A stretch of 27,533 nucleotides of DNA. Origin: Candidatus Aenigmatarchaeota archaeon. Its GTDB lineage: Archaea > Aenigmatarchaeota > Aenigmatarchaeia > QMZP01. Of the stretch, positions 6,691 through 14,532 are shown in pieces. The stretch covers positions 1 to 27,533 of the forward strand of contig WAQT01000022.1 in NCBI GenBank assembly GCA_015520105.1. The letters are read 5' to 3'. Below the pieces are notes generated by a model, which did not search any database, was not told the origin of the DNA, and saw only the letters and a list, made by a program, of their open reading frames with translations. Each line of letters opens with the position of its first letter. Position 1 is the first letter of the stretch. The position numbers and the translations under genes are program-made.

Positions 6691-7416
6691 TTTATGTTCT
6701 TCTTTTAGAATCCCGGTTATGGTTTCCTCGAGCTTCTTGTCGTCTTCTCCGAGTATCAGGGCTCTGCCTCTCCATCTCTTCTTGAAATCCTCTTCTGCGA
6801 GCCTTGATATTACTGGAATTCCCGAAACCTCGAGCGCGCTCTCATCAAGCTTGTCGTTTCCTATATAAGCAACATTGCTCCTCTCCAGGCAGAGTTCGGA
6901 GATTTCCTTCTCGAGAATATCTGCCTTGTTCCTGACACGCCACATGAAATATGCCCTTCCGGAATTCTCCTCAAACGCGTTTGCTATTATCCTGTCGAAT
7001 ATTCCGTCATATCCGTTTGTCTCAAGGTTGTGTTTCACGCAGTAGAGGTAATTTGATGTGATTATTCCGGTAAGGAGAGAATCTCCATGCTCGTTCTTCA
7101 AACCGTTTATGAGAGAGATAGTTTCCTTGTCAAATTCTGCAGGATAGTTCCCTTCCCTGACAAACCTGTTTATCTCTTCAAGAGTGTGCGCGCCTATCGC
7201 TTCATTGTACCTGCTGCGTATGTCTTCAATCACTCCCATGTTTCCTGCATAGAGTTCGTGAACCATGGACAGAAGAGATTCGTATACCCCTTTCTTCTCA
7301 TCCTCGCTGTAGGGAGAGAGCCTGAAAAGGAGTAATGCAAAGAAGGAAAGTCCTCCGTCTGTTCTCGCAAGCGTGTCGTCAAAGTCTGAGTACAGGGCCG
7401 CTTTCGGTCTGTTCAT
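6688..7416 (-). CDS. HAD-superfamily phosphatase-like hydrolase
   Basis: 242 aa. HAD motifs are present in order: motif I SDFDDTLA (Asp11 nucleophile, Asp13), motif II ITSN (Ser/Thr in GIITSNY), a Lys in RNKADILEKEI (motif III region) and motif IV YIGNDKLDESALE. The region between motifs I and II is a helical cap. The family includes phosphatases and related phosphotransferases; the substrate is unknown. The start ATG is supported by a TTTAAA TATA element at 7441-7446, 26 nt upstream. The gene converges on the thermosome with 27 nt between stops and is transcribed alone. Confidence 0.85.
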   Translation of the reverse strand: MNRPKAALYSDFDDTLARTDGGLSFFALLLFRLSPYSEDEKKGVYESLLSMVHELYAGNMGVIEDIRSRYNEAIGAHTLEEINRFVREGNYPAEFDKETISLINGLKNEHGDSLLTGIITSNYLYCVKHNLETNGYDGIFDRIIANAFEENSGRAYFMWRVRNKADILEKEISELCLERSNVAYIGNDKLDESALEVSGIPVISRLAEEDFKKRWRGRALILGEDDKKLEETITGILKEEHK

Positions 7417-7446
7417 ATACAGGAATATGGAGAAATGGATTTAAAG

Positions 7447-7702
7447 GTTAAAACAGGCAGCTGTCTGGGTTTCGCACCCGAAGGCACTACACCCCAGACC
7501 GTCGGGAGGCTTGACTTCCGTGCTTCCGCACCAACAGCTCTTTTCCGAACACGCTTTTTCAAGCTTTTGCCGGAAAAGGGTGTTTCGAATTCCCCCACCC
7601 TTTTACGTATTTTCCGTGCACGCTTTTGTGGAAGCGAGCGTTAGCGAAGCTCCCGTAAAAGGGTGCATGGGAACGGGTAAACACTCCCGCTTTGGCCGCC
7701 AT
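7447..7702. repeat. repeat- and hairpin-rich spacer between HAD and ftsY
   Basis: This stretch of over 300 nt without a confident gene is full of inverted repeats. GTCTGGG and CCCAGAC enclose a small hairpin around 7465-7500. AAAAGGGTG and CACCCTTTT enclose a 13-nt loop (about 7575-7604). CACCCTTTTACG (7596-7607) pairs perfectly with CGTAAAAGGGTG (7654-7665), enclosing 7630-7655, which is the inverted copy of the 4561-4586 repeat. Positions 7609-7665 match 24636-24686 in the tRNA-Pro intron, in inverted orientation, with few mismatches. On the minus strand, ATTTAAATA centred at 7729 lies 27 nt before an ATG (7700-7702) that opens a 47-codon ORF through the repeat; coding is doubtful. Confidence 0.7.
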
Positions 7703-7760
7703 CGATAGATATATGTCCAAAGGGTATTTAAATCTGACTGCAAGGATGGGCGTGCCTGCC

Positions 7761-8765
7761 CTATCCAAGAAGCTGGTTCACGAATTCCTCAGGGTCGAAG
7801 GGCCGCAGGTCGTCGTAGCCCTGACCAGTCCCTATAAAGAGTATTGGCTTTCCAGTGGCGTATGCGACCGAGAGTATGGAGCCGCCCTTCTCGTTCACGT
7901 CGGTCTTTGTCATCACCACCCCGTCTATCCCGACCGCCTCGCTGAACCTCCTCGCCTGCTCCACAGCATCGTTTCCGGTCAGTGAGTCTACAACAAGTAT
8001 CTTGAGGTCTGGATTGTTAACCCTCACGACCTTCCTGAGTTCGTCCATGAGGTTCCTGTCTGTGTGCGCCCTTCCTGCGGTGTCCGCGAGGACTACGTCG
8101 AAGCCCTTGCTCCTGGCGAATTTCACGGCATCGAATATCACTGCCGCAGAGTCTGCGCCGTACTGGTGCTTTATCACTCTCGCTCCAATACGTTCTCCGT
8201 GAACCTCAAGCTGCTCTATCGCAGCGGCCCTGAACGTATCCCCTGCCGCGAGAACCGGTCTGTGGCCCTTTTTTGACAGGAGGTGAGCAACTCTCGCTAT
8301 GGTCGTGGTCTTCCCGGAACCGTTGAACCCGAGGAAAACTATGCAGGCGGGCCTTCCCTCCAATCTCGCTTTCTTTATGGCGTCCTCGAGTTTCCTGATA
8401 GGGTCTTCCTTCCTGAACGCCATGAGGAGGGATTCGCGCAACGACTCTGTTAGGGCTTCGTCTGTTTTCCCCCTCCTAACCCTCTCGCCCTCAAGCCTCT
8501 CCTTCATCTCCTTCCTGAGGAAATCCGCAACCTCCAGAGCCACGTCCGCCTGTATGAGGTCAAGCTCTATGCTGTCAAAGAATTCGTCTATATCTTTTTC
8601 AGAGAGCTGTTTCGTCGTGATTCTCCTGAGGCCGGAAGCTTCCGGTTTCTCCCTTGACGGCTTTCTCTTGGACAGACTCTCCTGTGAGGGAGAAGAGGTC
8701 TCACCTTCCTTCTTTCTGAGCTTCTCCATTCCCTTTCTGAAGGAGTCCCTGAGCTTGGAGAACAT
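7761..8765 (-). CDS. ftsY: signal recognition particle receptor FtsY
   Basis: 334 aa. FtsY docks SRP-ribosome complexes at the membrane through its GTPase. A charged, Ser/Lys-rich N-terminal region of about 50 residues is followed by the helical N domain and the NG GTPase: P-loop GFNGSGKTTT (about 146-155), DTFRAAAIEQLEVH, DTAGR, TKTD and the closing GTGQGYDDLRPFDPEEFV, which is specific to FtsY. The start is supported by a TATA element at 8787-8795 (read leftward) 26 nt upstream, so the mRNA is leaderless. It is divergent from the G1P dehydrogenase gene with an 85-nt shared promoter region. No SRP RNA was recognised nearby. Confidence 0.97.
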   Translation of the reverse strand: MFSKLRDSFRKGMEKLRKKEGETSSPSQESLSKRKPSREKPEASGLRRITTKQLSEKDIDEFFDSIELDLIQADVALEVADFLRKEMKERLEGERVRRGKTDEALTESLRESLLMAFRKEDPIRKLEDAIKKARLEGRPACIVFLGFNGSGKTTTIARVAHLLSKKGHRPVLAAGDTFRAAAIEQLEVHGERIGARVIKHQYGADSAAVIFDAVKFARSKGFDVVLADTAGRAHTDRNLMDELRKVVRVNNPDLKILVVDSLTGNDAVEQARRFSEAVGIDGVVMTKTDVNEKGGSILSVAYATGKPILFIGTGQGYDDLRPFDPEEFVNQLLG

Positions 8766-8786
8766 AAATAAGAAGTGAGAAGGGAT

Positions 8787-8822
8787 TTTATATTGGTTTG
8801 CCGGGGAATTTATTTATAAATC
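8787..8822. promoter_or_regulatory. back-to-back TATA elements for ftsY and G1P dehydrogenase
   Basis: TTTTATATT (8787-8795) serves ftsY leftward, and TTTATAAAT (8814-8822) serves the lipid gene rightward. Each is centred about 26-33 nt from its start codon, leaving about 25 nt between the two boxes, so binding of basal factors at one could affect the other. Confidence 0.6.
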
Positions 8823-8850
8823 GGGTCTCGCATTCTATTCCAGCGAGAGC

Positions 8851-9879
8851 ATGGACCCTCATGTCATAGAGCTTCCGAGAAAGATAGTGGTCGGGAAGAA
8901 GGTTATACGTGACGTCGGAAAGGTGTGCAGGGAGCTTGGAATATCAGAAAATGCTCTGGTTCTGACAGGAACGAATACCGAGAGGTTTGCCAGGGATATG
9001 GAGAAGAAACTCGGCATGAACTATCAGGAAAATGTGGTGAGGGAGGCATCGTCATCAGAAGCCGAAAGGATAGGGAAGTCAGCAGAAGGGTTTGATGTTG
9101 TCCTGTGCGTGGGCGGAGGTAAGGTGATAGATGTCGGAAAGCTTGTCTCATTCAGATTATCGCTTCCTTTCGTGTCCGTCCCGACCGCGCCGTCGCACGA
9201 CGGCATAGCATCAGAGAGGGTGAGCATAAAGAACGGCGACGCGAAACACTCCCTTGCTTGCAGGCCCCCGATAGCGATAGTCGCTGACATAGGGATAATG
9301 AAGAAGGCTCCTTACAGGCTCATAGCTTCGGGATGCGCTGACATAATATCTAACAGGACAGCTGTCAATGACTGGAGGCTCGGAAAGCACAAAGGCGAGT
9401 ATTTCTCGGAGTTCGCTGTCGACCTCTCCCTCCATGCCTCCGAGATAGTGATAAGGTCCGCAAACCTTATAAGGAAGAGGAAGGAGAGGGGCATAAGGAA
9501 CCTCGTGGAGGCCATAATCACGTCCGGAATATCCATGTCCATGGCGAAGTCATCGAGGCCGGCTTCCGGGGCAGAGCACATGTTCTCCCATGCCCTGGAT
9601 ATGATGGGTTCGACAGCGCTGCACGGAGAGCAGTGCGGGATAGGCTCGATAATCATGTCCTATCTCCAGGGAGATGACTGGGAGAGCATCAGGGATGTCT
9701 TAAGGTCTGTCGGAGCGCCAACCACTCTGAGGGAGATAGGCGTGAGTGAGGAGACTGCGCTCGAGGCCCTGCTAAAGGCAAGGAAGATAAGGAAAAGATA
9801 TACCATACTCGACCACATAAGACTTGACAGGAGGAAGGCGGTCGAGGCGCTGAGGGTGACCGGAGTGAGCGGCAATTAG
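8851..9879 (+). CDS. egsA: glycerol-1-phosphate dehydrogenase
   Basis: 342 aa. It reduces dihydroxyacetone phosphate to sn-glycerol-1-phosphate with NAD(P)H, the step that sets the stereochemistry of archaeal lipids. The Rossmann part has VGGGKVIDVGKL; PTAPSHDGIASERVSI is the conserved substrate/cofactor loop; Zn ligands lie in SGCADIISN (Asp), GAEHMFSHALD (His) and ALHGEQCG (His). All are intact. The next gene downstream on the same strand is GGGP synthase (47 nt away), the next enzyme in the pathway. A TATA element at 8814-8822 leaves a leader of only a few nt. Confidence 0.96.
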   Translation: MDPHVIELPRKIVVGKKVIRDVGKVCRELGISENALVLTGTNTERFARDMEKKLGMNYQENVVREASSSEAERIGKSAEGFDVVLCVGGGKVIDVGKLVSFRLSLPFVSVPTAPSHDGIASERVSIKNGDAKHSLACRPPIAIVADIGIMKKAPYRLIASGCADIISNRTAVNDWRLGKHKGEYFSEFAVDLSLHASEIVIRSANLIRKRKERGIRNLVEAIITSGISMSMAKSSRPASGAEHMFSHALDMMGSTALHGEQCGIGSIIMSYLQGDDWESIRDVLRSVGAPTTLREIGVSEETALEALLKARKIRKRYTILDHIRLDRRKAVEALRVTGVSGN

Positions 9880-9926
9880 ATATTTAAGCGATTCTGATAT
9901 TCGTATAATAAGTTTTGGGTGCTTTT

Positions 9927-10706
9927 ATGAGGCTGTTCAGGAAGAAGAAAAAGTGGGTGATGAAATACATCCGGAAGAGGAGGAAGGGCGGAGTCCTTCA
10001 TTTCACGCTCATAGACCCGGACAAGCAGAAACCCGAAGAGGCAGCGAAACTCGCTCTGGAAGCGGAGAAGATGGGAACGGACGCCATAATGGTCGGAGGC
10101 TCGCAGGCCGCGCAGGCGATGTTCCTTAACGAGACCGTGGAACGCATAAAGGAGGCGTGCAACATTCCGGTGATTCTTTTTCCAAGTTCCCACTCCGGGA
10201 TATCGCAACATGCGGATGCCGTGTTCTTCATGAGTCTCCTTAATTCCCGCTCGCTTACGTATCTTATAGAGGAGCAGGTCAAGGGCGCTGTGATGATAAA
10301 GAACTATGACATAGAAGCGCTGCCAATGGGATACCTCATAGTGGAGTCCGGAAAGCTCACCTCTGTTGCGTGGGCAGGGGACGTCAGGCCTCTTCCGAGG
10401 GACAAGCCAGATTTCGCTGTGGCGTACGCTCTCGCCGCAAAGTATTTCGGCATGAAGTTTGTCTATCTAGAGGCGGGCTCCGGGGCGGAGATGTGCGTGC
10501 CCAACGAGATGGTAGCAGCCACGAGGAAGGCGCTGAACGGGAATGGAATCTATCTAATAGTCGGCGGGGGGATACGGGACGCAAAGAGCGCCCTGGAGAA
10601 GGTAAAGGCAGGCGCGGACATCATAGTCACGGGAACAATAGCAGAGAAGGACCCTGAAACGCTCGGGAAGATAATAAAGGTTGTCAAAAAGGCGAAAGCC
10701 AAATGA
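9927..10706 (+). CDS. geranylgeranylglyceryl phosphate synthase
   Basis: 259 aa TIM-barrel prenyltransferase that joins geranylgeranyl diphosphate to glycerol-1-phosphate. Key segments are LHFTLIDPDKQ, MVGGSQAAQ, PVILFPSSHSGIS, VYLEAGSGAE, YLIVGGGIRD and ADIIVTGTIAE, matching the euryarchaeal group II type. ATG 9927 is preferred over TTG 9915 because GGGTG (9917-9921) is a ribosome binding site six nt before it. ATATTTAAG at 9879-9887 can act as its own promoter, so it is either in an operon with egsA or separately started. It ends 4 nt from the stop of the convergent DGGGP synthase gene. Confidence 0.96.
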   Translation: MRLFRKKKKWVMKYIRKRRKGGVLHFTLIDPDKQKPEEAAKLALEAEKMGTDAIMVGGSQAAQAMFLNETVERIKEACNIPVILFPSSHSGISQHADAVFFMSLLNSRSLTYLIEEQVKGAVMIKNYDIEALPMGYLIVESGKLTSVAWAGDVRPLPRDKPDFAVAYALAAKYFGMKFVYLEAGSGAEMCVPNEMVAATRKALNGNGIYLIVGGGIRDAKSALEKVKAGADIIVTGTIAEKDPETLGKIIKVVKKAKAK

Positions 10707-10710
10707 TTTC

Positions 10711-11529
10711 TCACAGCAGGCTTCCGAGTATGAAGCCGAGGAACACAAGGTACATGGATTTCTTTATGAGGCGCTGGGTCTTGGCAGGAGGCGTCTTAAT
10801 GGCGTATATGCAGAGCGCGGCGGCCGGCGCAGCGCCTGCGAGATAGGGAAAGCCGAACATCCCAAAGTAGAGAGGGAGAATCAGGAGGAGGCAGGCGAAG
10901 TATAGGGATGCGTAGGCAAGGGTTCTGGATTTTCCCTCTCCCCACATAATGGGAAGGGTTCTCGCTCCCGAAAGCCTGTCGCCCTTGATGTCCTCGATGT
11001 CCTTGAATATCTCCCTGCCCAGCGTGCCGAAAAGGGATATCAGGCTGAGTATGAATACAGCCGAGCCTGGAAGGGAGGAGAAACCAGAGGTTATCAGGCC
11101 GGCTGCGAGGAAGGTGGAAGCGCTGAGGTAAGCGACCGAAAGGTTGCCGACAAAGGGCTTCGCTTTCAACTTCCATGCGTAGACAAAAAGCACTATGGTG
11201 TTTAGAAACGCTATCTCCAGGAAGGGAAGGCTCACGAGGGAAGCGAGGCCAAGACCGAGAAGATTGATTATTACAGCGTAGTTGAACGCGTTCCTTCTCG
11301 AAATCCTTCCGGAGGGTATCGGTCTCCCGGGCCTGTTCACCCTGTCTATCCTGTAATCGAAGTAGTCGTTGAATGCGTTTCCGGCTCCTGTTATCAGGAA
11401 CGCCGCGATGGATGCTAATGCGACGAGGAGGGGAAAGGAGAAAGCCCCGGAAACCAGGCTTCCGACCACTATTCCGAGCACGCTGAGAAACGCGACATTC
11501 GGCCTGAGAATCTCGATGTAGGGGTTCAT
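10711..11529 (-). CDS. digeranylgeranylglyceryl phosphate synthase (UbiA family)
   Basis: 272 aa integral membrane prenyltransferase with about 8-9 hydrophobic helices. It adds the second geranylgeranyl chain to GGGP. The two Asp-rich motifs are present: NDYFDYRIDRVNRPGRPIPSG and GREIFKDIEDIKGDRLSGARTLP. The start ATG at 11529 (MNPYIEILRPN) is preferred over ATG 11535 because the TATA element ATTAATATA (11551-11559, read leftward) is 26 nt from 11529, fitting the leaderless pattern of the window. It converges tail to tail with GGGP synthase, its substrate supplier, with a 4-nt gap, leaving no room for separate terminators. Confidence 0.93.
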   Translation of the reverse strand: MNPYIEILRPNVAFLSVLGIVVGSLVSGAFSFPLLVALASIAAFLITGAGNAFNDYFDYRIDRVNRPGRPIPSGRISRRNAFNYAVIINLLGLGLASLVSLPFLEIAFLNTIVLFVYAWKLKAKPFVGNLSVAYLSASTFLAAGLITSGFSSLPGSAVFILSLISLFGTLGREIFKDIEDIKGDRLSGARTLPIMWGEGKSRTLAYASLYFACLLLILPLYFGMFGFPYLAGAAPAAALCIYAIKTPPAKTQRLIKKSMYLVFLGFILGSLL

Positions 11530-11625
11530 GAGCATATTATTGCATGACTGATTAATATAGACTGTTCTGTAAAATGACCACTTTGTGATAGTAAATTATT
11601 TAAATACAACGGCAAACACAATGTC

Positions 11626-11853
11626 ATGAGAGAAATACATTACGGAGATGACGTGTACAAAGCGCTAGCAGCTGTTAAGTTGTGCGCAGAGGATGCTCTC
11701 TGGGCATATGGGACCATAGAACATCTCAGGAGGAACGGCTGCGGAGAGGAAAAGATGAAGAGGAGTTTCGAGGAGTACAAATCTCTTGTTGAAGAACTTT
11801 ATGAGGCCATAGAGCATATGAAGAAAATCGATGTTCTGGATATTCCTGATTAA
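11626..11853 (+). CDS. small helical protein, unknown
   Basis: 75 aa, MREIHYGDDVYKALAAVKLC onwards. It is predicted almost wholly alpha-helical with charged residues throughout, and has Cys at about 20 and 39 (NGCGEEK). A TATA element ATTTAAATA (11598-11606) centred 24 nt before the ATG supports a leaderless mRNA and a real gene. No family recognised. It lies upstream of another small gene on the same strand with a separate promoter. Confidence 0.65.
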   Translation: MREIHYGDDVYKALAAVKLCAEDALWAYGTIEHLRRNGCGEEKMKRSFEEYKSLVEELYEAIEHMKKIDVLDIPD

Positions 11854-11956
11854 GCGAACATTGGGTTTAAACGATAGCTTTTTAAATACTTTGCTGGTAT
11901 TAACAGTTAACCAATGCAAGGGTTTACCTGCAAAGGTTTACAATGGAGGTAATACA

Positions 11957-12187
11957 ATGGTGGAATTCCAGACTGTAAAGGCAGAGGAAGTGAAGTTCGG
12001 AAAGAACAACTTCATCGAGGTCGCCAGAAAGAAGGCGGTCGTCGAGGGCGGCGAGGACAACGAGTTCATCGCTGTCTCAAGGGGCTTCTTCCTGCCTGAC
12101 GGAACAAAGAGATTCAAAAAGTCTCTTGCGATACCGGACGAGAAGGAGATCAGGGATTTCGTTGCAAAGCAGATCGCTGAGCTCTGA
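11957..12187 (+). CDS. small conserved-looking basic/acidic protein, unknown
   Basis: 76 aa. The segment FIEVARKKAVVEGG...EFIAVSRGFFLPDGTKRFKKSL resembles a short single-domain archaeal family that I cannot name; a compact beta-strand fold with a C-terminal helix (KEIRDFVAKQIAEL) is likely. The start is decided by GGAGGT at 11945-11950, 6 nt before the ATG; a much longer in-frame upstream extension has no such signal. A TATA element around 11878-11887 predicts a leader of about 45 nt, so this is one of the few genes with a real 5' leader, suggesting strong expression. A GAACC/GGTTC hairpin overlaps the end of the gene. Confidence 0.75.
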   Translation: MVEFQTVKAEEVKFGKNNFIEVARKKAVVEGGEDNEFIAVSRGFFLPDGTKRFKKSLAIPDEKEIRDFVAKQIAEL

Positions 12188-12331
12188 ACCGGACGGGTTC
12201 GCATCACAACAACGAATTGCAGAGAGGCAATGATGGAGCGGATGCACCGAAGTCTCGATGTTTTTGTTTTGTTTCGCTGCTGACTGCAAGGCTTCTGGAA
12301 AATTTAAATAGATGATGCTGTATATTTATGT

Positions 12332-12421
12332 ATGCCTTGCGGAAGAAAGAGGAAAAGGAAGCAGATGAAGAAGCACAAGCTTCGCAAGAGAAGGAAGAAA
12401 ATGAGGCACAAGTCAAAGTGA
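12332..12421 (+). CDS. 29-aa basic protein, AURKAIP1/eL41-like ribosomal candidate
   Basis: The product starts MPCGRKRKRKQMKKHKLR and ends KKMRHKSK: 29 residues, two thirds Lys/Arg/His. The MPCG(K/R)KRKR start and the basic KRRKK..RHK tail match small AURKAIP1/COX24-domain proteins annotated in bacteria and related to mitoribosomal mS38. The tail also resembles eukaryotic/archaeal L41e. All such proteins are short basic helices that insert into rRNA, so a ribosomal role is inferred. A TATA element AATTTAAATA (12301-12310) is centred 26-27 nt before the ATG, supporting a leaderless real gene. A membrane-protein gene starts 5 nt after the stop, so the two likely share an mRNA. Confidence 0.75.
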   Translation: MPCGRKRKRKQMKKHKLRKRRKKMRHKSK

Positions 12422-12425
12422 TGGA

Positions 12426-12695
12426 ATGGATGATTCATCGGAATTAAGGCATATAAGGATATCTGTCATAACGCACGTGGCAGTTGCGGTTGTGATGGGC
12501 TGGTTCTCCCTGCAGGTCCAGCTGATGTACAGGACTCTTTATTCCGTAGGGTTGGGCGTTGTCATTCTCATAGCGCTCGGCTACGCTCTCGAAAGGGTTA
12601 CAGGGAAGAAAGGGGTGAAGTGGTGGCTCGGGAACGGAGCTGTCATATACCTGTTTATATGGCTGATAAGCTGGACCTTCTTCCTGAACCTTTAG
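12426..12695 (+). CDS. small membrane protein (about three helices)
   Basis: 89 aa with hydrophobic segments at about 13-33, 37-55 and 68-88 and a basic loop RVTGKKGVKWW between the second and third. The closing YLFIWLISWTFFLNL is reminiscent of archaeal EMC6-like proteins, which would fit a role in membrane protein insertion, but this is a weak resemblance. It starts 5 nt after the 29-codon basic protein gene and has no separate TATA box, so it is probably co-transcribed. Confidence 0.65.
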   Translation: MDDSSELRHIRISVITHVAVAVVMGWFSLQVQLMYRTLYSVGLGVVILIALGYALERVTGKKGVKWWLGNGAVIYLFIWLISWTFFLNL

Positions 12696-12730
12696 GCATA
12701 AAAACTTAAATCCATGCCCGGATTCTTGAT

Positions 12731-13039
12731 ATGAACTATGAAATAACAGACGACAGGAAGGCCTTTGACATTCTCTTCATAGGAAGCGATGCGATAAGGG
12801 AGAAGCATGGGAAGGAGATAAGCGAGGAAGAATACCATGCGGCACTTCTCGCAAGGCAGGTTTTCGGGGAATACGCAGGAGACAGGGAGCACATAGAGTA
12901 TTTCAGCAGAGACATGGACCTCTCTGTCCTGATTTTCAGACTGGTCAAAGAAATTATCGAAGACGAGGATGAGAAGAGTCCAGAATTCTGCGGAAGGGAT
13001 TTCCTCACCAACAGGCCTATCCTCTATGATAGCGCGTAG
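12731..13039 (+). CDS. hypothetical acidic protein
   Basis: 102 aa, acidic and mostly helical, with one Cys (near residue 89) and no membrane segment. No family recognised. A TATA-like ACTTAAATC (about 12702-12710) centred 26 nt before the ATG fits the leaderless pattern and supports the start. The downstream neighbour (CCA enzyme) is convergent; the 70 nt between them holds no further gene. Confidence 0.65.
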   Translation: MNYEITDDRKAFDILFIGSDAIREKHGKEISEEEYHAALLARQVFGEYAGDREHIEYFSRDMDLSVLIFRLVKEIIEDEDEKSPEFCGRDFLTNRPILYDSA

Positions 13040-13110
13040 TTGCATCGACTCTTTCGCCCTGCAGGTTTATAGAAGCGAAGCAGGAGCTTGGATATGAAAC
13101 GAATGACGCC

Positions 13111-14532
13111 TCATATCTCAGCTCTCTCGAAAAACATGCCTTCAAGAGCCTTGCGGAAGTTTTTCTCCTTTCCTGCGAGCGAGAACACCCCGGACACTTT
13201 CATTATATTGAATCCGCGCGCTATCTCCCTTGCCATGTGGGACGCAACACCTTTCTCCTTCAGCCTTTTCTCATCCGACGAGAGGAAGTCCTTAAGAATA
13301 GACTCAGGGGTTCGAAACCTTCTTTTCACCTCTGCAACCCAGAACTCCCCTTCCACCCATACCCTTCCGGGCTTCTTGTATTTCTCTATGAACTGCCTGG
13401 AATGGGACAGGGAGAACACGCTCGGCCCGATGATTTTCCTTATCCTCGGAAGCTTCTCATATTCGAGTTCGAAGACGATTGCGCAGAGGTCCTTCTCGTT
13501 GCTCCATGCAAGAGTGTTGAGTATGCGGAAGCCGTTGTCAGAGAGTACGTTGCCGAGTCGTGCTGCGGTCTTCCTGAGCTGGGGCCAGAGTATATCGGCT
13601 ATCACTTCAGGGCACCTGAACGACAGGCCGAGAAGGAAGGTCTCCCTTTTGGAGAAGGCGCTGCGGATATCATTCAGAGACTGGCCTTCAGGAGACGGGA
13701 AGAACATCTGGAGAGAGGGGTTCTTCAGGAATCTCCTGCAGGAGGAAACGAATCTCACGAAGTTCCTCGGAGAGAGCGCGGCAGCGACGTTCCTCCCAGG
13801 ATCAACAGGGTCTATCACTATCAGAGGCTGGCCGGGAAACTTTCTGTGTATCGCTTTGTAGTCGCTCACGTGTCCCTCGAGGTCTATCACCGTCCTTCCC
13901 GGCTCCCATGAGGATGCCTCCCTGAGGAGGTTCTTGAATGACTTGTAGCGTATGATGAGAAGCTCGCAGAGGTAGCCGGAGAAGCCCTCTGTCTTCGCGT
14001 CTGAACCGTAGAGAGAGAGGGCCTTGCAGAACTGCTTCAGGAGTCTCACATCAGGAACGAGCTCCTTTAGGAGATGTCTGGAGAGCCATTCGTTGTGGAA
14101 AGGAGTTCTGTCCACAGAGGATTTTATCGAGTACGCGGATTCAACCTTGTAGCAGGGAACGATGTCTATATCGAAGCCTCCCACAGAGCCCCTTACATAG
14201 GGATGCTCTGCGTACGCTACCTTATGCCTTCCCTTCAGTCTCCTCATTATCTCCTTCCCTATGCTGAGACCTTCCTCCTCTAACCTCTCCCTTGAATAAG
14301 ACACAGGGAACAGAACGAAGACATCGAACTCCCTCTTGTCCTTCATCCAGGTATCGCGATTGTAGCTTCCGGCAATGGTATAGCTGAGGTTTCTCTTCTT
14401 CAGGACAGAATCGACCGCCCTCTTCACCTTTTCTATCGCATCAGATATCTCCTTCCTTTCCTTCTCCGTGGGAGTTATCCGAACAAGAGCATCCTGAAGA
14501 ACCCTGTCAATCCTGTCCATCAGGCTTGTCAT
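13111..14532 (-). CDS. cca: CCA-adding enzyme (class I archaeal tRNA nucleotidyltransferase)
   Basis: 473 aa. It adds or repairs the 3' CCA of tRNAs, which is needed here because none of the three tRNA genes encodes CCA. The nucleotidyltransferase motif AGSYNRDTWMKDKREFDVFV (about 54-73) contains G55-S56 and the carboxylates E68 and D70; GGFDIDIVPCYKVE supplies the third carboxylate. E..D spacing rather than D..D is as in known archaeal enzymes. The PAP-like middle domain follows (PDVRLLKQFCKALSLYGSD, GFSGYLCELLIIRYKSF). A TATA element near 14554-14562 lies 26 nt before the ATG. It sits next to a zinc-ribbon gene and tRNA-Lys on the same strand but has its own promoter. Confidence 0.95.
   Translation of the reverse strand: MTSLMDRIDRVLQDALVRITPTEKERKEISDAIEKVKRAVDSVLKKRNLSYTIAGSYNRDTWMKDKREFDVFVLFPVSYSRERLEEEGLSIGKEIMRRLKGRHKVAYAEHPYVRGSVGGFDIDIVPCYKVESAYSIKSSVDRTPFHNEWLSRHLLKELVPDVRLLKQFCKALSLYGSDAKTEGFSGYLCELLIIRYKSFKNLLREASSWEPGRTVIDLEGHVSDYKAIHRKFPGQPLIVIDPVDPGRNVAAALSPRNFVRFVSSCRRFLKNPSLQMFFPSPEGQSLNDIRSAFSKRETFLLGLSFRCPEVIADILWPQLRKTAARLGNVLSDNGFRILNTLAWSNEKDLCAIVFELEYEKLPRIRKIIGPSVFSLSHSRQFIEKYKKPGRVWVEGEFWVAEVKRRFRTPESILKDFLSSDEKRLKEKGVASHMAREIARGFNIMKVSGVFSLAGKEKNFRKALEGMFFERAEI

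Noticed and set aside
7447..7702. SRP RNA or another tRNA gene beside ftsY
   Set aside because: None of the conserved SRP S-domain bases (GTCAGG...GGAAG...AGCAGC) are present. The TTCGAA word at 7583-7590 lies in a simple hairpin without acceptor or anticodon partners.
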